NCBI GenBank assembly: GCA_040881945.1
Contig: JBBECF010000157.1
Span: 14,408-78,407, forward strand
From: JBBECF01 sp040881945
GTDB lineage: Bacteria; Pseudomonadota; Alphaproteobacteria; Dongiales; Dongiaceae
Length of the DNA: 64,000 bases
Direction: 5' to 3'
Positions 7,669 to 17,032 of this stretch are shown in pieces. The translations under genes were made by a program, and so were the position numbers. The stretch's first letter is position 1. Each line of letters starts with the position of its first letter. Under the pieces are notes generated by a model that saw only the letters and a program-made list of their open reading frames with translations, ran no database searches and was not told the origin of the DNA.

Positions 7669-7953
7669 CTACGGCTTTGCGACCTGGCGGCGAAATTGCT
7701 GCGGGGCGCTGCGCCCGATCAGGTTCTGGGCCATGGCGCGCGCCTGCGCGCAGGTCAGGGCGCCGTGCGTCCCGATCACCCGGCGGCACCTGACGCCGCT
7801 GACCGCGGTGCGGTAGTAGGCGAAATAGGCCGGCCGCCCGCCCGGCGGGACGACGCACCCGAACCCCCATAGATCGGTGTCCCAGAGCACGACCATCCGC
7901 GCGCCGGGGCGCACCGACCCGACCGTCTCGTCCGTCAACTGTACGCGCGCCAT
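7669..7953 (-). pseudogene. orphan integrase arm-binding domain (DUF4102-like remnant)
   Basis: 94 residues matching the N-terminal arm-type DNA-binding domain of P4/Bbp-type tyrosine integrases. LTDETVGSVRPGA, a WDTDLWGFG turn, VPPGGRPAYFAYYR, and RVIGTHGALTCAQARAMAQ are in the right order. The protein stops at RQVAKP right after this domain, so the core-binding and catalytic (R-H-R-Y) parts are absent. An ATG at 7953 gives the domain a natural start; a further in-frame start at 7989 is possible. It lies at the 3' end of the pqq-like operon. It may be an integrase stump or a small repurposed DNA-binding protein. Confidence 0.65.
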
Positions 7954-8022
7954 GATGTGGTTCCCGCCTGCCGGCCCGACGATCCGCAAAGCACATCCGG
8001 GCCACCGCGTCCTTGACCTGGA

Positions 8023-9285
8023 TCAAGAGACAGGCCGCGGCGTCGGCGGGTAGGTCAGCAACATCTGGTTGGTGCCGTTGAGCACGGCATAGAGCCGGTC
8101 GAACTCGGTCTTGAAGGCCGGCCAGTCGAGGCGACCGGATTCCGCGACCGAGACGGCCTGGTGCAAGTCCGTCAGATTGCGGTGGCCGTCCACCCGGGTC
8201 AGGATCGGCACGGCCCGCGGCGGCAGCGCGAACCGGGCGTCGATGCCGTCGACGCGCAACGCCAGAACCGGCCCCGGCTTGATGCGATCCACGAGATCGG
8301 CGGCGGCGCAGCGGTGCAGGATCGGCACCGCCGCCGGGTCGTCGGGGCGCGCGACCGCCTGGCCGGCGCGCCCAGCCTTGACGACGTAGCAGACATGGCG
8401 TTTCAGGTTGCCCGCCAGCAGCTCGGCGAAGGCCGCGCGCTCGAACCGGCCGAGCCCGGCGAGCCGCTTGAGGATCGCGCCGTCGCTCACATATCGCGCC
8501 GGATCGTACCGCCACGGTTCGATGAAGCTACAGATCTCGAGTCCCGCGCCGGTCACGAGCTCGACCAGTTCCGGGACCGTATAGGGGCGGTCCCGGCCGT
8601 GCAGCAGCAGGTCGTACAGCCCCGCGTCGCCGCCGCGGATGTGGTCGACGACGACCGGATTGCGGGCGAACCAATTGGTCGGCGGCAATTGCTTCAACAG
8701 TCGCCGCGCGACCTCGACGTGCGTCGCCGGCGGGTCCGCCGGCGGCGTCAGCCGCCGCAGCATCGCCTGCATCTGATAGACGCCGGTGCGGCCGAGCGCG
8801 CCGTACACCATCAAGGCCATGCCGCCGTCGCCGACCAGCGCGTCGGCAAGCGCACGCAGCGCCACCGGGGGGTCGTCGAGATGGTGCAGCACGCCGACGC
8901 AGTCGATGTAATCGAACCGGCCGAGCCCGAGCGCCGCCAACTCGGTCAGGGAACCGACGACGAAGCGGGCGTTGCCGAGGCCGCGCGCCGCCACCCGCGC
9001 CTCGGCGATGCGCGTCGAGGCGGCCGACAGATCGAGGTGGACCACCTCGGCCGGGCAGCCGCGATCGGCGAGTCGCTGGGCCAACATGACGGTGACGTCG
9101 CCGGTGCCGCCGCCGGCGACCAGGACGCGGAACAGCCGGCTGAAATCGCGCCGCCCGGCATAGACGTAATGGTCGATTTCGTCGAGATGACTCTGCGTCG
9201 TCTCGATCAGGCGCTTGGCCTCGTCGCGCGGGTCGCGCGCCGGATAGGGATAGACCTCGTACTGGTCGCGAACGGGATCGGTCAT
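8023..9285 (-). CDS. class I SAM-dependent methyltransferase
   Basis: 420 residues. The N-terminus has the DQYEVYPYPARDPRDEA lead typical of a proteobacterial methyltransferase group. A Rossmann fold follows with motif I VLVAGGGTGDVTVML, acidic VVHLDLSAAS, and FDYIDCVGVLHHLDDP. The C-terminal 120 residues (from about 300) form a separate non-catalytic domain of unknown role, seen in similar proteins. The substrate cannot be told from sequence. It lies 12 bases from lolD on the same strand and is read away from the pqq-like operon, so it may be part of the inserted segment rather than the lol operon. Confidence 0.85.
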   Translation of the reverse strand: MTDPVRDQYEVYPYPARDPRDEAKRLIETTQSHLDEIDHYVYAGRRDFSRLFRVLVAGGGTGDVTVMLAQRLADRGCPAEVVHLDLSAASTRIAEARVAARGLGNARFVVGSLTELAALGLGRFDYIDCVGVLHHLDDPPVALRALADALVGDGGMALMVYGALGRTGVYQMQAMLRRLTPPADPPATHVEVARRLLKQLPPTNWFARNPVVVDHIRGGDAGLYDLLLHGRDRPYTVPELVELVTGAGLEICSFIEPWRYDPARYVSDGAILKRLAGLGRFERAAFAELLAGNLKRHVCYVVKAGRAGQAVARPDDPAAVPILHRCAAADLVDRIKPGPVLALRVDGIDARFALPPRAVPILTRVDGHRNLTDLHQAVSVAESGRLDWPAFKTEFDRLYAVLNGTNQMLLTYPPTPRPVS

Positions 9286-9296
9286 CGACCGCGCCG

Positions 9297-9980
9297 CTAC
9301 GCGACCGCGCCCTCGTGCAACGTCAGCACGCGGTCCATGCGGCGGGCGAGATCGAGGTTGTGGGTCGCGATCAGCGCCGCCAGCCCGACCTCGCGCACGA
9401 GACCGGCCAGGACGTCGAAGACGTCGCTCGCCGTGTGCTCGTCGAGGTTGCCGGTCGGTTCGTCGGCGAGCAGCAGCGCCGGCGCGTTGGCGAGCGCCCG
9501 GGCGATGGCGACGCGCTGTTGCTCGCCGCCGGAGAGCCGCGCCGGGCGATGGCTCGCCCGCTGCGCCAGGCCGACGCGCGCGAGCAGTTCCTCGGCGCGC
9601 CCGCGCGCCTGGCGCCGGCCCGTGCCCGCGATCATTTGCGGCAGCACGACGTTCTCGAGCGCGGAGAATTCCGGCAACAGGTGATGGAATTGATAGACGA
9701 AGCCGATGGCGCCGCGGCGCAGCTCGGTGCGCCGGAGATCGGACAGGGCGCCGACGGCGTCGCCGGAGATCCGCACCTCGCCGCCGTCGGGCCGCTCGAG
9801 CAGCCCGGCGATGTGCAGCAGCGTCGACTTGCCGGAACCGGACGGCCCGACCAAGGCCACCATCTCGCCGCGCTTGACCGCGAGCGTGGCGCCGCGCAGC
9901 ACCGCCAGGCGATTGCCGCCCTGGACGAACGTGCGGTCGATCTTGTCGAGGGCGAGAACGCGTTCGGCCGCCCTATTCAT
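9297..9980 (-). CDS. lolD: lipoprotein-releasing ABC transporter ATPase LolD
   Basis: A 227-residue ATPase of the LolCDE system that extracts lipoproteins from the inner membrane for LolA. Walker A is GPSGSGKST, the Q-loop region has [17 protein letters not shown] (a LolD hallmark), the signature is [15 protein letters not shown], and Walker B is [12 protein letters not shown]. The ATG at 9980 overlaps the end of lolC by 8 bases. Confidence 0.95.
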   Translation of the reverse strand: MNRAAERVLALDKIDRTFVQGGNRLAVLRGATLAVKRGEMVALVGPSGSGKSTLLHIAGLLERPDGGEVRISGDAVGALSDLRRTELRRGAIGFVYQFHHLLPEFSALENVVLPQMIAGTGRRQARGRAEELLARVGLAQRASHRPARLSGGEQQRVAIARALANAPALLLADEPTGNLDEHTASDVFDVLAGLVREVGLAALIATHNLDLARRMDRVLTLHEGAVA

Positions 9981-11217
9981 AGCGCAGCGCCTCGACCGGA
10001 TCGAGCCGCGCCGCGCGCCACGATGGATAGAGCGTGGCCAGAAACGACAGCACCAGGGCGACGCCGACGACCGCGGTGACGTCGCGCGCATCGACGATCG
10101 CCGGCAACTGCGACAGGAAATAGAACTCGTCCGGGAACAGCGCGGTTCCGGTGAATTGTTGCAGCCACTGACGAATCGTTTCGATGTTCTCGGCGAAGGC
10201 CAGGCCGAGGGCGAACCCCAGCCCCGTGCCGACGACGCCGATGCTGGCGCCGCTCAACAGGAAGATGCGCATGATCATGCCGCGCGTCGCGCCCATCGTG
10301 CGCAGGATGGCGATGTCGCGGCCCTTGTCCTTCACCAGCATGATCATCCCGGAGACGATGTTGAAGGCGGCAACCAGGATGATCAGCGTCAGGATCAGCG
10401 CCATGACGTTGCGTTCGACCTTGAGCACGGTGAAGAAGCTGGCATTGGCCTGCTGCCAGTCGACCAGGCGATAGCCCGGGCCGAGCGCCGCCAGGATATC
10501 GGCGCGCGCCGCCTCCACCCGATCCGGATCGGCGACCGTGACCTCGAGGCTGCTGACCGCGCCGGGCAGCTTGAAAAACAATTGCGCCGCCTCGAGCGGC
10601 ATGAACAGAAGGCCGTCGTCATAGAGCGTGTTGCCGATCTGGAAGATCGCCACGACGCGGTAGGCCTTCATGCGCGGCACCGCGCCGACCATCGTCGTCG
10701 TGACCTGCGGCGAGATCGCCGTAATCGAATCGCCGGCGGCGAGGCCGAGACGCCGGGCGAGGCGGCTGCCGATGGCGACCACGTCCTCGCCGGCGAAGCC
10801 GTCGAGGCTGCCGGCGACGATGTTGTCGGCGATGATCGGGCGCGCCCGCAGGTCCTCCGGCCGGACGCCGCGGACCAGCGCGCCCGCCGCCTGCGCGGCC
10901 GCGGTGACCATGACCTGGCCCTCGACGGTCGGCATGACGCTGCGCACCTCGGCCAATCCGGCCACCGCCCGGACCGCCCGGTCGACGTCGACGAGCGGGC
11001 CCTCGCCGGCGTAAACCGCCAGATGGCCGTTCATGCCGAGGATGTTCGACAGGATCTCGTGCCGGAACCCGTTCATCACCGACATGACGATGATCAGCGT
11101 CGCCACGCCGAGGCCGATGCCGAGCAGCGAGAATCCGGCGATGACCGAGATGAAGCCTTCCTGGCGGCGCGCCCGCAGATAGCGCATCGCCACCATGCGT
11201 TCGAAGGCGGAGAACAT
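9973..11217 (-). CDS. lolC: lipoprotein-releasing system permease LolC/LolE
   Basis: A 414-residue inner-membrane permease with four helices. The N-terminal [24 protein letters not shown] with the following helix, a large periplasmic domain, and the C-terminal block [25 protein letters not shown] (the coupling helix region) through [17 protein letters not shown] are all present. A single LolC/E gene is normal in alphaproteobacteria, where a homodimeric permease (LolF-type) serves. It lies between proS and lolD, the standard order. Confidence 0.94.
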   Translation of the reverse strand: MFSAFERMVAMRYLRARRQEGFISVIAGFSLLGIGLGVATLIIVMSVMNGFRHEILSNILGMNGHLAVYAGEGPLVDVDRAVRAVAGLAEVRSVMPTVEGQVMVTAAAQAAGALVRGVRPEDLRARPIIADNIVAGSLDGFAGEDVVAIGSRLARRLGLAAGDSITAISPQVTTTMVGAVPRMKAYRVVAIFQIGNTLYDDGLLFMPLEAAQLFFKLPGAVSSLEVTVADPDRVEAARADILAALGPGYRLVDWQQANASFFTVLKVERNVMALILTLIILVAAFNIVSGMIMLVKDKGRDIAILRTMGATRGMIMRIFLLSGASIGVVGTGLGFALGLAFAENIETIRQWLQQFTGTALFPDEFYFLSQLPAIVDARDVTAVVGVALVLSFLATLYPSWRAARLDPVEALRYE

Positions 11218-11226
11218 CGGCGGCGG

Positions 11227-12540
11227 CTAGCCGACGACGCGCGCGAGCGCCGAATCGAGCGACAGCTCGTGGCGCTCGCCGGTCGCCCGCCGCTTCAGCT
11301 CGACGGTGCCGGCGGCCAGCCCGCGCGGCCCGATGACGAGCTGCCACGGCAGCCCGATCAGGTCCATGCCGGCGAACTTGGCACCCGGCCGCTCGTCGCG
11401 GTCGTCATAAAGCGCCTCGGCGCCGGCCCGGCGCAATTTTCCATAGGCGTCGTCGCAGGCCGCCGCGCAGGCGGCATCGCCCGCCTTCAGGTTGATCAGC
11501 CCGACCTTGAACGGCGCCACGGAGTCCGGCCAGACGATGCCGTCGTCGTCGTGGCTGGCCTCGATGATCGCGCCGACCAGCCGCGACACGCCGATGCCGT
11601 AGGACCCCATGTGCACCGGCGTCGCCTCCCCGTCCGCCTTGGCGACAACGGCTTGCAGCGGCTCGGAATACTTGGTGCCGAAATAGAAGATGTGCCCGAC
11701 CTCGATGCCCCGCGCCTCCAGCAGCTCGTCCTTCGGCACCGGGCAGGCGGCCGGGTCGTGCTTGTGGTCGGTCGCCGCGTAGAGGCGCGTCCAGGCGTCG
11801 ACCACGGGCTCCAGGTCGGCCTCGTAATCGACCTCCGATCCGAGCACATCGAAGGCCACGAAATCGCGGTGGCAGAACACGGCGCTCTCGCCGGTGTCCG
11901 CCAGGATGACGAATTCATGGCTCAGATTGCCGCCGATCGGCCCGGTCTCGGCTTCCATCGGGATCGCCTTGAGGCCCATGCGCGCGAAGGTGCGCAGGTA
12001 GGCAACGAACATCTTGTTGTACGACCGCTTGGCCCCGGCGTAGTCGAGGTCGAAGGAATAGCTGTCCTTCATCAGGAATTCGCGCCCGCGCATGACGCCG
12101 AAGCGCGGCCGCACCTCGTCGCGGAACTTCCACTGAATGTGGTAGAGCAGCTTCGGCAAATCGCGGTAGCTGCGCACCGCATTGCGGAAGATGTCGGCGA
12201 TCAGCTCCTCGTTGGTCGGCCCGTACAGCATCTCGCGATCGTGCCGGTCGGTGATACGCAGCATCTCCTTGCCGTAGTCCTCGTACCGGCCGGACACCTT
12301 CCACAGATCGGCCGACTGGATCGTCGGCATCAGCATTTCCTGGCACCCGGCACGGTCCTGTTCCTCGCGCACGATCTGCTCGACGCGCTTGAGCACGCGG
12401 AAGCCCAACGGCAGCCAGGAATAGATGCCGGCGCTGGCCTGGCGGACCATGCCGGCGCGCAGCATCAGCCGGTGCGAGACGATCTGCGCCTCGGCCGGGT
12501 TTTCCTTCAGCGTGGGCATGAAATAGGCGGACAGACGCAT
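11227..12540 (-). CDS. proS: prolyl-tRNA synthetase (short alphaproteobacterial type)
   Basis: A 437-residue class II synthetase that charges tRNA-Pro. Motif 2 ([20 protein letters not shown]) and the motif 3 region ([17 protein letters not shown]) are clear. The roughly 180-residue INS editing domain of E. coli ProS is missing, as expected for the short alphaproteobacterial form. The ATG at 12540 ([15 protein letters not shown]) matches family N-termini; the longer ORF upstream is not conserved. Confidence 0.96.
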   Translation of the reverse strand: MRLSAYFMPTLKENPAEAQIVSHRLMLRAGMVRQASAGIYSWLPLGFRVLKRVEQIVREEQDRAGCQEMLMPTIQSADLWKVSGRYEDYGKEMLRITDRHDREMLYGPTNEELIADIFRNAVRSYRDLPKLLYHIQWKFRDEVRPRFGVMRGREFLMKDSYSFDLDYAGAKRSYNKMFVAYLRTFARMGLKAIPMEAETGPIGGNLSHEFVILADTGESAVFCHRDFVAFDVLGSEVDYEADLEPVVDAWTRLYAATDHKHDPAACPVPKDELLEARGIEVGHIFYFGTKYSEPLQAVVAKADGEATPVHMGSYGIGVSRLVGAIIEASHDDDGIVWPDSVAPFKVGLINLKAGDAACAAACDDAYGKLRRAGAEALYDDRDERPGAKFAGMDLIGLPWQLVIGPRGLAAGTVELKRRATGERHELSLDSALARVVG

Positions 12541-12624
12541 CGCGCTCCTCGCCGGGCGGTCGGGCGCGCAGACTGTAGGCAATGGCCGCGGGGCTGTCCA
12601 TGCCCGCCGCGGCCGCGGCCGGGA

Positions 12625-13050
12625 CTATTCGGCGTCGTCGATGCGCTGGCAGGCGGCGGCGAGTGCGCGCGTCTCGGGGTCGGTCAGCGCCTGACCGTTG
12701 AAGGTCACCCGGTCGCCGGCGACCTCGACCACGCCGATGCCGGCGTTGCCTTCGAACAGGACGGAATTTGCCGGGATGCCGAACCGTTCCTGCAGGTCGA
12801 CGGTGATGAGGACGAGAATGGTTTCGGGGATCGTCACGTTCGCGGCGTCAGGGCCGGCCGGCGTCACCGGCCGGCCATAGACGTCCACGCCGGGCCGATA
12901 GGCGACGTCGGGCGCCGGCACATGCCGGACCAGCCGCGCGCAATCGGCCCCGGCGACGCGCAGCGGCGCGTCCTCGGCAGCGGCCACGCCCGCGAGCAGC
13001 GGCAGGAAGAGCAGGAGCAGGGCGGCGGGCATGGTTCGGGTCATGGCCAT
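12625..13050 (-). CDS. small exported protein of unknown function
   Basis: 141 residues with a clear signal peptide (PAALLLLFLPLLAGVAAAED, cleavage after AAA). The mature part contains DCARLVRHVPAPDVAYRPGVD and a middle stretch on outer-surface-like beta strands (TIPETILVLITVDLQERFG), ending QRIDDAE. I do not recognise a named family, though similar short proteins occur in related genomes near proS. It is probably periplasmic. Confidence 0.75.
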   Translation of the reverse strand: MAMTRTMPAALLLLFLPLLAGVAAAEDAPLRVAGADCARLVRHVPAPDVAYRPGVDVYGRPVTPAGPDAANVTIPETILVLITVDLQERFGIPANSVLFEGNAGIGVVEVAGDRVTFNGQALTDPETRALAAACQRIDDAE

Positions 13051-13079
13051 GAGTGTCGCGGCCGGGGATTAACAAGGGC

Positions 13080-13296
13080 TGACTCGGCCGGCTGTTCAAC
13101 GATTTCAGTAGCTTTTCCCACGAGTCTGAGTAAAAATGTCATCGTCGCGGCAAGCGGCATGAGGCGCAACGTCGCCTCGGTCCAAGTTCAGGGAGACGCG
13201 CGAGGTAAGGGCCGCCTGGGAGGGTCCGACAGAAACGTACGGCACGCACGCCATGGGTACGGCAAGCCTCGCTTTGCGGCTTGCCGTTTTCTTTTT
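13080..13296 (+). ncRNA. possible small RNA or leader ending at an intrinsic terminator
   Basis: No convincing ORF lies on the plus strand here, yet the strand ends in a strong intrinsic terminator (13259-13296) that no annotated plus-strand gene uses. Both flanking genes are on the minus strand. The 5' limit is a guess; no clear promoter is seen. Confidence 0.3.
13259..13296 (+). terminator. intrinsic terminator, plus strand
   Basis: A 10-bp perfect stem, ACGGCAAGCC and GGCTTGCCGT, with a 9-base loop is followed by TTTCTTTTT. On the minus strand no U-tract follows the stem, so it acts for plus-strand transcription. Confidence 0.75.
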
Positions 13297-13321
13297 ATAT
13301 CAAAAAGTTTTTTTTGTTTGT

Positions 13322-13888
13322 TCAAGTGCGGTCTCGGGAAACACGGCGTCCCCCTTGCCGCATCCACGGCGGGTCCAGGGCGGCGATCCGCTGATAGACC
13401 GGGCAGTCTGGGACGTGCGTGCCCGGCAGATAGCCGATGCTCATCAGGAACTCGCCGGTAATCTCGCCGCCGGTGAAGCGGAAGGTCTTGCGGAACAGCG
13501 TCACCCAGTCCGGCTTCGAGCGCGGGTGGTGCGCCGCCAGCCAGGCGGCGAACGAGCCGAAGTCGTCGCGCAGGACCCGGACGCGCCGCGCGTTCTCGAT
13601 GGCGGCATCGACTTTCAGGCGGTTGCGGATGATGCCGGCATCGGCCAGCAGGCGCGCCCGCTCGCGCGCCCCATAGGCGGCGACTCGGTCGATCTCGAAG
13701 CCGTCGTAGGCGGCGCGGAACGCCGCCCGCTTCTTCAGCACGGTCAGCCAGCTTAGGCCCGCCTGGTTGATCTCGAGAATGAGCCGCTCGAACAGCACCG
13801 TATCGTCCGCGACGGGGAAGCCGTATTCGGTGTCGTGGTAGGGCCCGTGCCAGGGGTGACCGGGCGCGATCTCGCAATATGTCGTCAT
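13322..13888 (-). CDS. tag: DNA-3-methyladenine glycosylase I
   Basis: A 188-residue base-excision repair enzyme removing 3-methyladenine. YCEIAPGHPWHGPYHDTEYG at the start holds the zinc Cys/His and substrate contacts. FERLILEINQAGLSW with the conserved Glu and Trp follows. The C-terminal THVPDCPVY supplies the second His/Cys zinc pair. The length is typical. It sits between the exported protein and DUF1467, in line with them on the minus strand. Confidence 0.93.
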   Translation of the reverse strand: MTTYCEIAPGHPWHGPYHDTEYGFPVADDTVLFERLILEINQAGLSWLTVLKKRAAFRAAYDGFEIDRVAAYGARERARLLADAGIIRNRLKVDAAIENARRVRVLRDDFGSFAAWLAAHHPRSKPDWVTLFRKTFRFTGGEITGEFLMSIGYLPGTHVPDCPVYQRIAALDPPWMRQGGRRVSRDRT

Positions 13889-13892
13889 CGGA

Positions 13893-14129
13893 TCAGGCGG
13901 CGCCGACGTCGATGAGTTTCCATTCGATGACGAAATAGAACGCCAGCCAAAGCAACGCCGCGACGGCCGACGTGACCAGCAGCTTCAGCCCCAGCCGCGG
14001 GTTGCTCGGCGCGCTCGTCGCGTGGCCGGGCTCGGGGCGGTCCGGCACCCGCACGCCCCAGGGCAGCACGGCGAACAGCACCATCCACCAGATCAGCACA
14101 TAAACGAACGGGCCGCCCAACCAGCCCAT
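13893..14129 (-). CDS. DUF1467 family small membrane protein
   Basis: 78 residues with two helices, FVYVLIWWMVLFAVLPWGVR and LLVTSAVAALLWLAFYFVIEW, joined by a polar loop with the RVPDRPEPGHATSAPSNP pattern. This matches the alphaproteobacterial DUF1467 family, normally found between mce and proS as here. The function is unknown. It starts 2 bases after the mce stop. Confidence 0.8.
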   Translation of the reverse strand: MGWLGGPFVYVLIWWMVLFAVLPWGVRVPDRPEPGHATSAPSNPRLGLKLLVTSAVAALLWLAFYFVIEWKLIDVGAA

Positions 14130-14131
14130 GG

Positions 14132-14536
14132 TCACGCCTGCTCGAGCTCGATGAGGGTGCCGCAGAAATCCTTCGGATGGAGGAACAGCACCGGCTTGTC
14201 GTGGGCGCCGATCCGCGGCTCGCCGTCGCCGAGCACGCGGGCGCCGGCGGCGCGCAGCCGGTCGCGGGCGGCCAGGATGTCCGCGACCTCGTAGCACAGG
14301 TGATGGACGCCGCCGGCCGGGTTGCGCGCGAGGAATCCGGCGATCGGCGACTCGGCGCCGAGCGGGTGCAGCAGCTCGATCTTGGCGTTCGGCAGCTCGA
14401 CGAAGACCACGGTCACGCCGTGCGCCGGCTGATCGACCGGGGCCGAGACGCGGGCGCCCAGCGTTTCGGCGTAGAGCCGCGCGGCGGCGGCGAGGTCCGG
14501 CACCGCGATGGCGACGTGGTTCAGCCTGCCGATCAT
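14132..14536 (-). CDS. mce: methylmalonyl-CoA epimerase
   Basis: A 134-residue vicinal-oxygen-chelate enzyme that interconverts (R)- and (S)-methylmalonyl-CoA in propionyl-CoA use. Metal-ligand positions are visible in LNHVAIAVPDL, GGVHHLCYEV and the C-terminal GTLIELEQA. LFLHPKDFCGTLIEL is diagnostic. It lies in the conserved rnj-mce-DUF1467 order. Confidence 0.94.
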   Translation of the reverse strand: MIGRLNHVAIAVPDLAAAARLYAETLGARVSAPVDQPAHGVTVVFVELPNAKIELLHPLGAESPIAGFLARNPAGGVHHLCYEVADILAARDRLRAAGARVLGDGEPRIGAHDKPVLFLHPKDFCGTLIELEQA

Positions 14537-14575
14537 CCCCTGCCCTCCGGGCGAAACTCTATCAGGCCGCGGCGA

Positions 14576-16237
14576 TCATATCCGCACCAGATGCACCTGG
14601 GTGTCCGGTTTCTTGCCGCGGCTTGCCAGCAACGTCCGCCGCACCGCCAGGCGCGCCGCCTCCTTGAGCGCCGCGTCATCGCGGCGCAGGGCGGCCGGCA
14701 GGCCGGCGAGCGCGCCCTGCACGGCGACCAGCGCCGCCTCCCAGCTCGCCGCGTCGCGCTCGGGGTCGAGCAGCCCGTGCACGGCGAGTTGCGGGTCGGC
14801 TTGCAGGCGCCCGTCGCGGTCCACCACCAGGGTCAGCACGGCGGCGCCGTTGTACAGCATGCGGTGGCGGCGCTTCATCATCGGACCGTCCAGCGGCACC
14901 AGCTCGTTGCCGTCCACGGCCAGCCGTCCGGACGGCACCCGCCCGACGACCTGCGCCGGCCCCGGTGCCAGGCGGACCACGGCGCCGTTCTCGACGACCA
15001 GCGCGGTCGGCACCTGGCAACTCTCGGCGAGGCGCGCGTGGGCGCGCAGGTGCCGCGCCTCGCCGTGCACGGGCACGGCCACGCGCGGCCGCACCCACTG
15101 ATACATCGCCGCCAGCTCGTCCCGCGCCGGATGGCCGGAGACGTGGACGAAATGGTCGCGCTCGGTCACCACCTCGACGCCCATTCGCGCCAGGTCGTTG
15201 TGCAGCCGGCCGATGGCGCGCTCGTTGCCGGGGATGATGCGCGACGAGAAGATCGCCGCGTCGCCGGGCTCCAGGGTCACGCCGGGATGATCGCCGCGGG
15301 CGATGCGGGCGAGCGCCGAGCGCGGCTCGCCCTGGCTGCCGGTGCACAGCATCAGCACCTTGTCGCGCGGCAGATACGCGACATCGTGCTCGCGGACGAA
15401 GGGCGGCACATCGGCGAGGTAGCCGGTTTCGCGCGCCGCCGCGTCGATGCGCCACAACGACCGGCCGACCAGGCCGGCGTGGCGGTCGTGCGCGGCGGCG
15501 ACCCAGGCGCCGGTCTCCAGGCGCGCGACGTTGCTCGCGAAACAGGCGATGGCGACGCGCTGGGTCATGCGCCCGACCAGCCGGCCCAGGCTTTCCCGCA
15601 CCGCCGCCTCGGACCCGGACTCGCCGGGGACCATGGCGTTGGTCGAATCGCAGACCATGGCGAGTACGCCTTCATCGCCCAACCGGCGCAGCGCCGCTTC
15701 GTCGGCGAGCGGCCCGACCAACGGGTCGGGGTCGAGCTTCCAATCGCCGGTGTGCAGCACGGTGCCGAGCGGCGTGCGCACGACCACGGCGTTGGGCTCC
15801 GGGATCGAGTGGGTGAGCGTGATCAGCTCCAGCTCGAACGGGCCGACGGCGAAGCGCCCGGACATCGGCACCTCGGTGATCGGCGCCTGGTCCTGAAGCC
15901 CGGCGTCGCGCAGCTTGCGCCGCAGCAGCGCGGCCGTGAACGGCGTGGCGAAAAGCGGACAGCGCAGCCGCGGCCACAGATAGGGCACCGCGCCGATGTG
16001 GTCCTCGTGGGCGTGGGTCAGCACCAGACCGGCCAGGTCGGCGCGCCGTTCCGCGATGAAGCCGGGATCGGGCATGATCACCTCGATGCCCGGCGTCGTG
16101 TCGTCGCCGAAGGTGACGCCGAGGTCGATCATCAGCCACTTGCCGGCGTGGCCGTAGAGATTGAGGTTCATGCCGATTTCGCCGGTTCCGCCCAAGGGCA
16201 GGAACAACAGCTCGTCGGCCCCGGGCCGATCGATCAT
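14576..16237 (-). CDS. rnj: ribonuclease J
   Basis: A 553-residue metallo-beta-lactamase/beta-CASP ribonuclease with endo- and 5'-3' exonuclease activity in RNA turnover and rRNA maturation. It begins with the family start LLFLPLGGTGEIGMNLNLYG. The zinc motif is LTHAHEDHIGAVP, and later motifs include HTGDWKLDPDP, CDSTNAMVPGESGSE and SGHPARDELA. The stop overlaps nothing; the start overlaps the coaX stop by 4 bases. Confidence 0.96.
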   Translation of the reverse strand: MIDRPGADELLFLPLGGTGEIGMNLNLYGHAGKWLMIDLGVTFGDDTTPGIEVIMPDPGFIAERRADLAGLVLTHAHEDHIGAVPYLWPRLRCPLFATPFTAALLRRKLRDAGLQDQAPITEVPMSGRFAVGPFELELITLTHSIPEPNAVVVRTPLGTVLHTGDWKLDPDPLVGPLADEAALRRLGDEGVLAMVCDSTNAMVPGESGSEAAVRESLGRLVGRMTQRVAIACFASNVARLETGAWVAAAHDRHAGLVGRSLWRIDAAARETGYLADVPPFVREHDVAYLPRDKVLMLCTGSQGEPRSALARIARGDHPGVTLEPGDAAIFSSRIIPGNERAIGRLHNDLARMGVEVVTERDHFVHVSGHPARDELAAMYQWVRPRVAVPVHGEARHLRAHARLAESCQVPTALVVENGAVVRLAPGPAQVVGRVPSGRLAVDGNELVPLDGPMMKRRHRMLYNGAAVLTLVVDRDGRLQADPQLAVHGLLDPERDAASWEAALVAVQGALAGLPAALRRDDAALKEAARLAVRRTLLASRGKKPDTQVHLVRI

Positions 16238-17016
16238 TGGGCGGCGCCGGCCCGGTTCAAGCGGTGGAGCATCTCCAGGCCGTGCAGCGTCAGGTCCGGG
16301 TCGACCTGTTCGATGACGCCGGTCGCGTCGCGGAACAGCGGCGCCAGCCCGCCGGTCGCGATCACCTTCATCGGTGCGCCGTACTCCGCCTGGATGCGGG
16401 CGACCAGTCCCTCGATCAGCCCGACATAGCCCCAGAAGATGCCGGAATGCATGGCCGGGACGGTGCTCTTGCCGATCACCCGGCGCGGCCGCTGCACGGC
16501 CACGCGCGGCAGCTTCGCCGCGGCCATGTAGAGGGCGTCGAGCGACAGGTTGACGCCCGGCGCGATGACGCCGCCGATGTAGTCGCCGCGGTCGTTGACC
16601 ACGTCGAAGCTCGTCGCCGTCCCGAAGTCGACGACGATCAACGGTCCGCCATAGCGGCGGTGCGCCGCGACGGCGTTGACCAGGCGGTCGGCGCCGGCGT
16701 CCTCCGGCCGGTCGATGTCGATCTTGATGCCGAGCCGCACGGAGTCATCGCCGACGATCAGCGGCTCGCAGGCGAAATAGCGGCGGACCAGGGTCTTCAA
16801 GTTGAACAGCGCCTCCGGCACCACGGTGGCGACGATCGCGCCGTCGATGTCGGCGGGGGCCATGCCCTGCAGCGCCATGAGTTGCATCAGCCACACCGCG
16901 TATTCGTCGGCGGTGCGGCGGACCTCGGTGGCGGCGCGCCAGCTTCCATGCAGCTCCTCGCCCGCGAAGACGGCAAACACGACATTGGTGTTTCCGCAAT
17001 TGATGGCGAGAAGCAT
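16234..17016 (-). CDS. coaX: type III pantothenate kinase
   Basis: A 260-residue ASKHA-fold kinase for the first step of coenzyme A synthesis. The phosphate loop is INCGNTNVVFAVF. GADRLVNAVAAH and VVDFGTATSFDVV follow, with GGVIAPGVNLSLDALYMAAAKLP in the C-terminal half. The ATG at 17016 is chosen because the family starts at the MLLAINCGNTN strand; upstream codons lie inside birA sequence and are not conserved. Confidence 0.95.
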   Translation of the reverse strand: MLLAINCGNTNVVFAVFAGEELHGSWRAATEVRRTADEYAVWLMQLMALQGMAPADIDGAIVATVVPEALFNLKTLVRRYFACEPLIVGDDSVRLGIKIDIDRPEDAGADRLVNAVAAHRRYGGPLIVVDFGTATSFDVVNDRGDYIGGVIAPGVNLSLDALYMAAAKLPRVAVQRPRRVIGKSTVPAMHSGIFWGYVGLIEGLVARIQAEYGAPMKVIATGGLAPLFRDATGVIEQVDPDLTLHGLEMLHRLNRAGAAQ

Positions 17017-17032
17017 GCGTCGAGCCTTTCCC

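Noticed and set aside
9706..13461. Very long open frame of 1251 codons on the plus strand
   Set aside because: It is antisense to lolD, lolC, proS and the exported-protein gene, each with clear family motifs. Its Arg/His/Asp-rich translation is the usual shadow of high-GC minus-strand genes.
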